From UBA2334 sp049653005 (GTDB lineage: Bacteria; Pseudomonadota; Gammaproteobacteria; Burkholderiales; Burkholderiaceae_C): DNA of 64,000 nucleotides. Shown here one piece after another: positions 51,778 to 59,587 of this stretch. The DNA is taken from assembly GCA_049653005.1 (NCBI GenBank), contig JBASFL010000131.1:1-64000 (forward strand). Direction: 5' to 3'. The position numbers were made by a program, and so were the translations under genes. The notes below the pieces were generated by a model. The model was given only the letters and a program-made list of their open reading frames with translations. It had not been told where the DNA came from and did not search any database. Each line of letters opens with the position of its first letter. The first letter of the stretch is position 1.

Positions 51778-53289
51778 ATGCCCGCCATTGCCCAGGAAGA
51801 CGTGGTCGAAAGCATCGCGCAAGCGCTGCAACGCATCAGCCACCGCCACCCGCCTGATTTTGTGCGGGCCCTCAAACGGGCGCACGCCGCCGAAACCCAC
51901 CCCCCGGCCCAGGCCGCCATGGCCCAGCTGCTGGTCAACAGCAAACTCGCCGCCCTGGCGGGGCGGCCGCTGTGCCAGGACACCGGGGTGGTGCAACTGT
52001 TTGTGCGGCTGGGGGTGGGCGTGGCGTGGGTGCGCCGCGACGGCGCGGCCCTGCGCGGCCTGCAAGCCCTGGCCGACGAGGCCACCCGTCGGGCCTACGG
52101 CCACCCAGGCAACCCCTTGCGCGCCACCCTGGTGTCAGACCCGCTGGGCCGCCGGGTCAACACCCGCGACAACGCCCCGGCCGTGGTGTTTTGCGAGCTG
52201 GTCGAGGGCGATGCGCTGGACATCCTGGTGGTGGCCAAGGGCGGCGGCGGCGATGTGAAGGCCCGCTTTGCCACCCTCAACCCCAGCGACAGCGTGGCCG
52301 ATTGGGTGCTGGCGCAGCTGCCCGGCATGGGCGCGGGCTGGTGCCCACCCGGTGTGCTGGGCATTGGGGTGGGGGCCAGCCCCGAACAGGCCATGTGGCT
52401 GGCCAAGCAGGCGCTGTGCGAGCCCATCGACATCGACCAACTCAAGGCCCGGGGCCCATCCACCCCCGAAGACGCGCTGCGGCTGGACCTGTACGCCCGC
52501 AGCAACGCGCTGGGGCTGGGTGCCCAGGGGTTGGGCGGCAGCGCTGCCGTGCTGGACGTGAAGGTGAAAACCGCCCCCTGCCACGCCGCCGCCATTCCGG
52601 TGGCGCTGGTGCCCAACTGCGCGGCCACGCGGTACACCCACATCCGGCTGGACGGCTCGGGCCTTGCGCCCACCCCGCCGCTGTCCATGGCCGAGTGGGA
52701 CGGCATTCCCGACACCTTTCACGTGGCCGATGCGTTGCGCGTGGACCTGGACCAACTCACCCGCGAAGGCGTGGGCCAATGGCGGGTGGGGCAAACGCTG
52801 CTGCTGTCGGGCACCGTGCTGACGGCCCGCGACGCCGCCCACAAACGCCTGGTGGATTTGCTGGCCGCTGGCCAGCCGCTGCCCGTGGACCTGCGCAACC
52901 GCGTGGTGTATTACGTGGGGCCGGTGGGTGCCGTGCCCGGCGAGGCCGTGGGCCCTGCCGGGCCCACCACCGCCACGCGCATGGACCGTTTTGTCGAACC
53001 CCTGCTGGCCCACACCGGTTTGCTGGCCATGATCGGCAAGGCCGAACGCGGGCCCGAGGCCATTCGGTCCATTCGCCAGCACGGTGCGGCCTACCTGGTG
53101 GCCACGGGCGGCGCGGCCTATTTGCTGTCCAAGGCCATCCGCCAGGCCCGTGTGCTGGCGTTTGAAGACCTGGGCATGGAGGCCATCCACGCGTTTGAGC
53201 TGCTGGACTTCCCGGTGACCGTGGCGGTGGACGCCACGGGCCGCAGCATTCACCGCATGGGCGTGAGCCCGGGCCCCACAGCGCCCTGA
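51778..53289 (+). CDS. Class I fumarase/tartrate-dehydratase-like hydro-lyase
   Basis: Oxygen-sensitive 4Fe-4S hydro-lyase of 503 residues with alpha and beta domains fused, as in class I fumarases. Visible are the first cluster cysteine in CQDTGVVQLFV, further Cys in PNCAATRYTH, and the beta-domain substrate loop GPAGPTTATRMDRFV. It would hydrate fumarate or act on tartrate. Placed after the lyase and Bug genes, it most simply takes fumarate released by the lyase to malate. Start ATG 51778, 12 nt after the previous stop. Confidence 0.88.
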   Translation: MPAIAQEDVVESIAQALQRISHRHPPDFVRALKRAHAAETHPPAQAAMAQLLVNSKLAALAGRPLCQDTGVVQLFVRLGVGVAWVRRDGAALRGLQALADEATRRAYGHPGNPLRATLVSDPLGRRVNTRDNAPAVVFCELVEGDALDILVVAKGGGGDVKARFATLNPSDSVADWVLAQLPGMGAGWCPPGVLGIGVGASPEQAMWLAKQALCEPIDIDQLKARGPSTPEDALRLDLYARSNALGLGAQGLGGSAAVLDVKVKTAPCHAAAIPVALVPNCAATRYTHIRLDGSGLAPTPPLSMAEWDGIPDTFHVADALRVDLDQLTREGVGQWRVGQTLLLSGTVLTARDAAHKRLVDLLAAGQPLPVDLRNRVVYYVGPVGAVPGEAVGPAGPTTATRMDRFVEPLLAHTGLLAMIGKAERGPEAIRSIRQHGAAYLVATGGAAYLLSKAIRQARVLAFEDLGMEAIHAFELLDFPVTVAVDATGRSIHRMGVSPGPTAP

Positions 53290-53312
53290 ACGGCAGCCCG
53301 AACCGCTCCCTC

Positions 53313-53330
53313 ATACGCCACACGGCGTAT
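53313..53330. promoter_or_regulatory. Urea-locus inverted repeat, copy 3
   Basis: ATACGCC-acac-GGCGTAT, a perfect 7-4-7 inverted repeat 59 nt upstream of the urtB ATG. It is the best-matching copy of the three. Confidence 0.8.
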
Positions 53331-53389
53331 TTCCCAAAAATGGTGCATTGCGCACACTTCGCCGCAACACACCACATGGGAAGCGGCAC

Positions 53390-54994
53390 ATGCGCACAGG
53401 TTCACCCGGCTTACGCCATTGGGGTTTATTCATAATCTCGTTTTTTATAGCTACAAGTGCTTATGCAATAAGCGCTGAAAGCATAAAAAACATGTCAATT
53501 GGCGAGGCGGAAGACCGCGTGGCCGCTGTGGGCCAGGCCGTGGTCGATGCCGACGAAGCCACCGTGGCGTTCATCCAGGCGCTGGCCAACGACGCGGTGA
53601 AGGTGTCGGGCGAGCGCGTGTTTGTGGTGGGCCCCGACGCCCCCGCCGGCCAGGCCACCGACCCGTTGACGGGCAAGGCCGTGGCCCTGCCCGACGACGC
53701 GGAAGACGTCATCAACAACAACTTCATGCGCAGCGGGCTGGACGCGGCGCTGGCCGCCCTCAAGCTGTTCTCGGGCGCACCGGCCGAACGCCTGGCTGCC
53801 GTGGCCACCCTCATCAAAGAACCCAACGAAGCGCTGCTGCCTTTGCTGGACAAGGCACTGACCACCGAAAAAGACGCGGCCGTGCTCGCCCAACTGGAGC
53901 TGGCCCGCTCTGCTGCGCTGCTGGGCAGCGCCGATGTGGCCAAGCGCCTGTCCGCCGCCAAGGCCTTGGCCAGCAGCAAAACCCCCGCCACCCAGTTGCT
54001 GCTGAACCAGCGCCTGGCCGATGAGGACGACGCGGCGGTGAAGTCCGCCATCCAGTCCAGCCTGCGCAGCATCCAGGAAACGCTGGTGTGGGGTGAGCGG
54101 GTAGGTGCGCTGTTCACGGGCATCAGCCTGGGTTCCATTTTGTTGCTGGTGGCGCTGGGCCTGGCCATCACCTACGGGCTGATGGGGGTCATCAACATGG
54201 CCCACGGCGAGCTGATGATGATCGGCGCCTACGCCACCTACGTGGTGCAGGGCCTGTTCCGCACCCATTTGCCGGGCGCGTTTGACTGGTATTTGCTGGC
54301 CGCGCTGCCGGTGGCGTTCACCGTGTCGGCCCTGGTGGGCGCGGCCATGGAGCGGGGCGTGTTGCGCTTTTTGTACGGCCGCCCACTGGAAACGCTGCTG
54401 GCCACCTGGGGCATCAGCCTGGTGCTGATGCAGGCCGTGCGCAGCCTGTTTGGCGCGCAAAACGTGGGCGTGGAAAACCCCAGCTGGATGAGCGGCGGCG
54501 TGCAAGTGCTGGCCAACCTCACGCTGCCTTACAACCGCTTGGTCATTATCGCGTTTGCCGCCGCCGTGCTGCTGGGCATGGCGTGGCTGATTGGGCGCAC
54601 ACGGCTGGGCCTGTTTGTGCGCGGCGTGACTCAAAACCGCCCCATGGCCAGCTGCATGGGCGTGAACACCGCGCGCATCGACACCTACGCTTTTTCGCTG
54701 GGCTCGGGCATTGCCGGACTGGCCGGTTGTGCGCTCAGCCAGGTGGGCAACGTTGGGCCCGACCTGGGGCAAACCTACATCGTCGACGCCTTCATGGTGG
54801 TGGTGGTGGGTGGCGTGGGCCAGTTGGCCGGGGCCGTGTACGCCGCCATGGGCCTGGGCTTGACGACCAAGTTGCTGGAGGGCGTGACCGGCGCAGTGCT
54901 GGCCAAGATTGCCGTGCTGGTGTTCATCATCATCTTCATTCAGAAACGTCCGCAAGGCATCTTCGCCATGAAAGGCCGCTCGGCCGAGGCCTGA
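53390..54994 (+). CDS. urtB: Urea ABC transporter permease UrtB
   Basis: Inner-membrane permease of 534 residues for urea uptake. A signal/anchor helix is followed by an extra helical N-terminal domain (~35-235), typical of long UrtB proteins, then the branched-chain-type permease helices (GLAITYGLMGVINMAHGELMMIGAY) and ending FIQKRPQGIFAMKGR. ATG 53390 is used. Residues about 18-35 (FFIATSAYAISAESIKN), the signal region itself, are encoded by a copy of the interspersed repeat. It heads the urtBCDE operon; urtA is separate. Confidence 0.96.
   Translation: MRTGSPGLRHWGLFIISFFIATSAYAISAESIKNMSIGEAEDRVAAVGQAVVDADEATVAFIQALANDAVKVSGERVFVVGPDAPAGQATDPLTGKAVALPDDAEDVINNNFMRSGLDAALAALKLFSGAPAERLAAVATLIKEPNEALLPLLDKALTTEKDAAVLAQLELARSAALLGSADVAKRLSAAKALASSKTPATQLLLNQRLADEDDAAVKSAIQSSLRSIQETLVWGERVGALFTGISLGSILLLVALGLAITYGLMGVINMAHGELMMIGAYATYVVQGLFRTHLPGAFDWYLLAALPVAFTVSALVGAAMERGVLRFLYGRPLETLLATWGISLVLMQAVRSLFGAQNVGVENPSWMSGGVQVLANLTLPYNRLVIIAFAAAVLLGMAWLIGRTRLGLFVRGVTQNRPMASCMGVNTARIDTYAFSLGSGIAGLAGCALSQVGNVGPDLGQTYIVDAFMVVVVGGVGQLAGAVYAAMGLGLTTKLLEGVTGAVLAKIAVLVFIIIFIQKRPQGIFAMKGRSAEA
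53441..53494 (+). repeat. Interspersed repeat copy inside urtB
   Basis: TTTTTTATAGCTACAAGTGC continues TTATGCAATAAGCGCTGAAAG and CATAAAAAACATG, with hairpin arms GTGCTTAT/ATAAGCGC. It encodes the hydrophobic part of the UrtB signal region in frame. Confidence 0.8.
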
Positions 54995-55023
54995 GCCCGG
55001 TCGCTTGAGACAGGACGCACCCC

Positions 55024-56157
55024 ATGACCACCTCAACCTCTTCTACTTCCGTGGCCGCCCCCCTGGTGCTGCCCCCCAAACCGGCGCTGCTGTCGCGCAG
55101 CGGCTGGGCCGTTTTTGGTGCCGCGCTGCTGGTGCTGTGTGTGTTGGCCCCGGTGCTGAACCTGGCCGTGCCCAAGGGCAGCGCGTTTCACCTGAGCGAC
55201 TACGGCGTGGCGCTGGTGGGCAAGATCATGTGTTTTGCCATCTGCGCGCTGGCCATGGACCTGATCTGGGGCTACACCGGCATCCTCAGCCTGGGCCACG
55301 GCCTGTTCTTTGCGCTGGGGGGCTACGTGATGGGCATGTACCTGATGCGCCAGATTGGCACCGACGGCAACTACAAAAGCAACCTGCCCGATTTCATGGT
55401 GTTTCTGGACTGGAAAGAGCTGCCCTGGCACTGGGCGCTGTCTGACAGCTTTGTGGCCACGCTGGTGCTGATCGTGGCGGTGCCGGGGCTGGTGGCCTTT
55501 ATGTTTGGCTACTTTGCCTTCCGCTCCCGCATCAAAGGGGTGTACTTTTCCATCATCACCCAGGCAATGACGTTTGCGGCCATGCTGCTGTTCTTCCGCA
55601 ACGAAACCGGCTTTGGCGGCAACAACGGCTTCACCGATTTCAAGCGCATTTTGGGGTTGCCCATTGCCACGCCCGACATGCGCATGGCGCTGTTTGTGTT
55701 GACCGGCCTCACCCTGCTGGGCTGCTACCTGTTTGGGCGCTGGCTCATTGCCAGCAAGTTCGGCCGGGTGCTGCAAGCCATCCGCGACGCGGAAACCCGC
55801 GTGATGTTCAGCGGCTACAACCCGCTGCCCTACAAGCTGACGATTTGGGTCATTTCTGCCGTGATGTGTGGCATTGCCGGCGCGCTGTACGTGCCCCAGG
55901 TGGGCATCATCAACCCCGGTGAGATGAGCGCGGCCAACAGCATTGAAATCGCCATTTGGGCGGCCGTGGGTGGCCGGGCCACGCTGGTGGGCCCCATCGT
56001 GGGCGCGTTTTTGGTGAACGGGGCCAAAAGCTGGCTCACCGTCACCGCGCCCGAGTTCTGGCTGTATTTTTTGGGTGCCCTGTTCATTGCCGTCACGCTG
56101 TACCTGCCCAATGGTGTCGTGGGTCTGGTGAAGAAGCTGCGCGGAGAAAAAGCATGA
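55024..56157 (+). CDS. urtC: Urea ABC transporter permease UrtC
   Basis: Second inner-membrane permease, 377 residues, with the branched-chain LivM-type signature YTGILSLGHGLFFALGGYVMG and AIRDAETRVMFSGYNPLPYKL. Follows urtB by 29 nt and overlaps urtD as ATGA. Confidence 0.96.
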   Translation: MTTSTSSTSVAAPLVLPPKPALLSRSGWAVFGAALLVLCVLAPVLNLAVPKGSAFHLSDYGVALVGKIMCFAICALAMDLIWGYTGILSLGHGLFFALGGYVMGMYLMRQIGTDGNYKSNLPDFMVFLDWKELPWHWALSDSFVATLVLIVAVPGLVAFMFGYFAFRSRIKGVYFSIITQAMTFAAMLLFFRNETGFGGNNGFTDFKRILGLPIATPDMRMALFVLTGLTLLGCYLFGRWLIASKFGRVLQAIRDAETRVMFSGYNPLPYKLTIWVISAVMCGIAGALYVPQVGIINPGEMSAANSIEIAIWAAVGGRATLVGPIVGAFLVNGAKSWLTVTAPEFWLYFLGALFIAVTLYLPNGVVGLVKKLRGEKA

Positions 56158-57029
56158 CCCCTGATTTGATGGAACAAGGCGCGCAGCGCCTGCAAAAAAT
56201 CGCCCCGGTGGTGCCCCAGGGTCAAACCGAGTCGGGCGGCCGTGCCGCCGGTTTTGGCCGCGTGCACACCCCGGGCGAAGTGGACGTGACCCACGGCCGC
56301 ATCTTGTACCTGGAAGACGTGAACGTGAGTTTTGACGGCTTCAAGGCCATCAACAACCTCAGCCTGGACATTGCGCCCGGCGAGCTGCGCTGCATCATCG
56401 GCCCCAACGGTGCGGGCAAAACCACCATGATGGACATCATCACCGGCAAAACCCGGCCCGACAGCGGCACGGTGTTTTTCGGCTCCACCATCGACCTGCT
56501 GCGCCACCGCGAGGCCGACATTGCCCAGCTGGGCATTGGCCGCAAGTTCCAAAAGCCCACCGTGTTCGAGCACCTGAGCGTGTTTGAAAACCTCGAACTG
56601 GCCCTGAAAACCCATAAAGGCGTGTGGCCGTCCATGCGCTTCAAGCTGGACAGCGCCCAAAGCGACCGCCTGGCCGAGGTGCTGCACACCATCCACCTGG
56701 CGCCCAGCGTCACACGGCAGGCCGGGCTGCTGAGCCACGGGCAAAAGCAGTGGCTTGAAATTGGCATGTTGCTGATGCAAGACCCCAAACTGCTGCTGCT
56801 CGACGAACCCGTGGCCGGCATGACCGACGACGAAACCGCCCGCACGGCCGAGCTGTTCCTCACCCTGAAGGGCAAACACAGCCTGATGGTGGTGGAACAC
56901 GACATGGGCTTCATCAAAACCATTTCAGACATCGTCACCGTGCTGTGCGACGGCTCGGTGCTGGCCCAGGGCACGCTGGACCAGGTGCAGGCCGATGAGC
57001 GGGTGATCGAGGTGTACCTGGGCCGCTGA
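56154..57029 (+). CDS. urtD: Urea ABC transporter ATPase UrtD
   Basis: Cytosolic ATPase of 291 residues. Walker A GPNGAGKTT, signature LSHGQKQWLEIG, Walker B LLLLDEPVAG and switch His in VVEHDMGF are present. Start ATG 56154 overlaps the urtC stop; the frame upstream of it is inside urtC. Confidence 0.96.
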   Translation: MTPDLMEQGAQRLQKIAPVVPQGQTESGGRAAGFGRVHTPGEVDVTHGRILYLEDVNVSFDGFKAINNLSLDIAPGELRCIIGPNGAGKTTMMDIITGKTRPDSGTVFFGSTIDLLRHREADIAQLGIGRKFQKPTVFEHLSVFENLELALKTHKGVWPSMRFKLDSAQSDRLAEVLHTIHLAPSVTRQAGLLSHGQKQWLEIGMLLMQDPKLLLLDEPVAGMTDDETARTAELFLTLKGKHSLMVVEHDMGFIKTISDIVTVLCDGSVLAQGTLDQVQADERVIEVYLGR

Positions 57030-57038
57030 AAGGCGAAC

Positions 57039-57093
57039 AAATCAATAGCTTTCAGCGCTTATCAGATAAGCGCTGGAGGCCAAAAAAGCTTTA
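57039..57093 (+). repeat. Interspersed repeat between urtD and urtE (best copy)
   Basis: The clearest copy: AATCAATAGCTTTC, then AGCGCTTAT-cag-ATAAGCGCT, a 9-bp perfect hairpin, then GGAGGCCAAAAAAGCTTTAAA. It fills the gap between two operon genes and its purine-rich end lies just before the urtE ATG. Confidence 0.85.
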
Positions 57094-57096
57094 AAG

Positions 57097-57789
57097 ATGC
57101 TAGACGTTCAACACATCAACCAGTACTACGGCGGCTCGCATATCCTGCGCGATGTGAGCCTGCAAACCCAGCTGGGCAAGGTCACCGTGCTGTTGGGCCG
57201 CAACGGGGTGGGCAAAACCACGCTGCTGAAAAGCCTGATGGGGCTGGTGCCCATCAAAAACGGCAGCATCGCGTTCAACGGGCAAGACATTTCCACCGCC
57301 ACGCCTTACGAGCGCGCCCGTGCAGGAATTGGTTTTGTGCCCCAGGGCCGTGAAATTTTTGCCCGGTTGACGGTGCAGGAAAACCTGGCCATGGGCCTGG
57401 CCCACAAGCCCGCCAGCACACCGGTGCCGCCGGAGTTGTTTGAGCTGTTCCCGGTGTTGAAACAAATGCTACACCGCCGGGGCGGCGATTTGTCGGGCGG
57501 GCAACAGCAGCAGCTGGCCATTGCGCGTGCGCTGGCCGCCGGCCCGAAGCTGCTGGTGCTGGACGAGCCCACCGAGGGCATTCAGCCCAGCATCATCAAA
57601 GACATTGGCCGCGTCATCCGCATGTTGGCCGACCGCGGCAACATGGCCATTCTGTTGTGCGAGCAGTACTACGACTTCGCCGAAGAACTGGCCGACGACT
57701 ACCTGGTGATGGAGCGCGGCGAGGTGATTGCCCGTGGCCCGGGCCACGAGATGGAAGCCAAGGGCGTGCGGCAACTTGTTGCCATTTAA
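57097..57789 (+). CDS. urtE: Urea ABC transporter ATPase UrtE
   Basis: Second ATPase, 230 residues: Walker A GRNGVGKTT, signature LSGGQQQQLAIARAL, Walker B LLVLDEPTEG, and the UrtE/LivF-type IQPSIIKDIG. ATG 57097 starts MLDVQHINQYYGGSHILRDV. It ends the operon; no ureD follows. Confidence 0.96.
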   Translation: MLDVQHINQYYGGSHILRDVSLQTQLGKVTVLLGRNGVGKTTLLKSLMGLVPIKNGSIAFNGQDISTATPYERARAGIGFVPQGREIFARLTVQENLAMGLAHKPASTPVPPELFELFPVLKQMLHRRGGDLSGGQQQQLAIARALAAGPKLLVLDEPTEGIQPSIIKDIGRVIRMLADRGNMAILLCEQYYDFAEELADDYLVMERGEVIARGPGHEMEAKGVRQLVAI

Positions 57790-57830
57790 GTGGCGACCCA
57801 GGTGGCCATTTGACGCGCAGGGGGTGTTGG

Positions 57831-58412
57831 TCAGCGCGGCGCAAAAAGGGTTTGCGTGGTGCGGCTTCGGTTGAAGTGCACCACGCGTTTTGCAGATGGG
57901 CGGGTGATGGTCATGCTGTGGTGTGCCTCGGCTGAGGTGCTGCCCCACAGTTTCAGGGTGAAGGTGTAGTGCGCGTTGTCCTTTTCCACCGCCTCGCCCT
58001 GAGCGGTGTATTTGCCCATCACCACCACTTGGCGGGCGGGCAATTGGTGGGCATCGTCGGGCGGCGAAAGGGTCAGCATCAGCCCTTCCAGCGGCAGGGC
58101 TTGGCCGTTGCGGCGGAGTTGCAGGCCCGCCAACAGCTGTTTTTTAATCTCGGCTTGGTGGGCCTGAAGCTCGGCAGGGCTCAAGGCCCCGTCGCCGTTA
58201 TCGTCGGTCTTTTTCAAAGCCGACACGGGAACGGACAGCAACAGGTATGCCCCGTCGCCCTTGAAGTTGAGCGTGCCTTTTTGCGCCACCATCAAATGGG
58301 CGTGTGCCGCCCCAGCCACGGCCAGCGTTGCACACAGCAAGGCCGCCTTGAGCGGAAGGCCAAGCGCCACAGCCAACGCCGCCCCGGCGCGCGGAAACCA
58401 CGGGGTGTTCAT
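57831..58412 (-). CDS. Exported protein with an EF-hand-like motif
   Basis: Protein of 193 residues with a signal peptide ending AGAAHAH. An EF-hand loop, DDNGDGALSPAEL (70-82), suggests calcium binding. The rest is beta-rich. It starts 8 nt after the YHYH lipoprotein gene and likely forms an operon with it. Function unknown; calcium-responsive surface roles are possible. Confidence 0.72.
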   Translation of the reverse strand: MNTPWFPRAGAALAVALGLPLKAALLCATLAVAGAAHAHLMVAQKGTLNFKGDGAYLLLSVPVSALKKTDDNGDGALSPAELQAHQAEIKKQLLAGLQLRRNGQALPLEGLMLTLSPPDDAHQLPARQVVVMGKYTAQGEAVEKDNAHYTFTLKLWGSTSAEAHHSMTITRPSAKRVVHFNRSRTTQTLFAPR

Positions 58413-58420
58413 GGCGCGGC

Positions 58421-59458
58421 TCACCGAATGGACGCCGCAGTGCCTTTGACGCAGCGCCCCATGAACGGGAATGTGTCGGTGATGACGTAGTGGTAAATCC
58501 CGCCGGGGAACTCGGGCGTCACGCCGGTGCGGCCATTGCATTCGTCCAGGTCGCCCAGGCCGCTCACGTACTCGTGGTCCTGGGTGAAGGTTCCCATGGG
58601 GTAAATGCCGGTCGAGGGGCGGTTGGCGTCGGCAGTGGCTTTCAGCCGGTAGCTGGCGCGCAGCACTTTCACAGCCGAGGTGGCGTTGTGGGCATCGGTG
58701 TGGCCATAGCGGGCGTAAATGGGGAAGCCATCGGGGGCCCAACCGGTGAGTGTCATCGTTGAGGTGCCTTTGCCCAGTTTGGTGATGAGCCGCTCGGGCA
58801 TGCCGTGGTAGTGGTAAGCCCCGTTGGGCTGCACGTGGGCGTTGTTTTCGTCGGTGCCGAAGTTGAACACCGTCTGGCCCAGGGCCTCCATGTGCCAGCT
58901 GCCCGTGCCCCCGGCCTGCGTGCAAGTGGCCCCACCGCTGTTGCCGCAGGTGCCAGCGGTCCCGGGCTCCATCTTCACCCCGTTGAGTGCATAGCCGTTG
59001 GTCACCACCTGGGTGCTGCTGGCCGTGACAACCGGCGCCAGGGTGTAGGTCGCGGTGGTTGACACCGCCCCGATGGTGTTGGGGTTGCCCGGCCCTGGAA
59101 ATGTGCCCACCTCGTGGTTGGGCACCCCGTTCGAGGCCAATACACGCGAGGTGCCACCGCAAGCCCAGCTGTAGGTGGCGGTCAACCGCACGGATTCGTC
59201 TGCGTTGTATTCACTGCCACTGAGGCCGCACAGCACGCCGCCCGTGCCAGCGGTGGCCGTTGCGGCGGGGGGGCTGGGCTGTGCAGCGGCGGGCGGTGTA
59301 CTGGTGGCGGTGGGTGGGGTGGTGGTGTCTGTTGCGGGCGCGGCCTCCGATGGCTCGCCACCTCCGCCGCACGCCGCCAGCAGCCCCAGCGCCAGGGCTG
59401 TCCACCAGTGACGTTGGGGCGAATGGGGTTGTTCGGCTGGGCGTTCAGGGTGTGACAT
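58421..59458 (-). CDS. YHYH-domain lipoprotein
   Basis: Exported protein of 345 residues with lipobox LLAAC and a Thr/Pro/Ala-rich linker (~38-70). The YHYH domain is seen in NGAYHYHGMPERLI and again in GGIYHYVITDTFPF, with the surrounding GWAPDGFPIYARYG and GTFTQDHEYVSGLGDLDECNGR. The domain's role is unknown. It pairs with the EF-hand protein and is divergent from a BaeSR-like pair, which may regulate it. Confidence 0.8.
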   Translation of the reverse strand: MSHPERPAEQPHSPQRHWWTALALGLLAACGGGGEPSEAAPATDTTTPPTATSTPPAAAQPSPPAATATAGTGGVLCGLSGSEYNADESVRLTATYSWACGGTSRVLASNGVPNHEVGTFPGPGNPNTIGAVSTTATYTLAPVVTASSTQVVTNGYALNGVKMEPGTAGTCGNSGGATCTQAGGTGSWHMEALGQTVFNFGTDENNAHVQPNGAYHYHGMPERLITKLGKGTSTMTLTGWAPDGFPIYARYGHTDAHNATSAVKVLRASYRLKATADANRPSTGIYPMGTFTQDHEYVSGLGDLDECNGRTGVTPEFPGGIYHYVITDTFPFMGRCVKGTAASIR

Positions 59459-59587
59459 GGCGTGGGTCGGTGGGGTGGATGTGTTTGAGCGACGTTGCTC
59501 AGGCACGAATGTGGGCGACAAATGTGTAGCGATTGCGGATGGACGTCCAAAGTCCCTCCACAATCGTTTCACCTAATCGCTGCCGCC

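Noticed and set aside
49294..52104. A 936-codon minus-strand open frame opposite the lyase, Bug and hydratase genes
   Set aside because: Composition is His/Gly/Gln-rich without family motifs, and three well-recognised genes with ribosome sites cover the plus strand.
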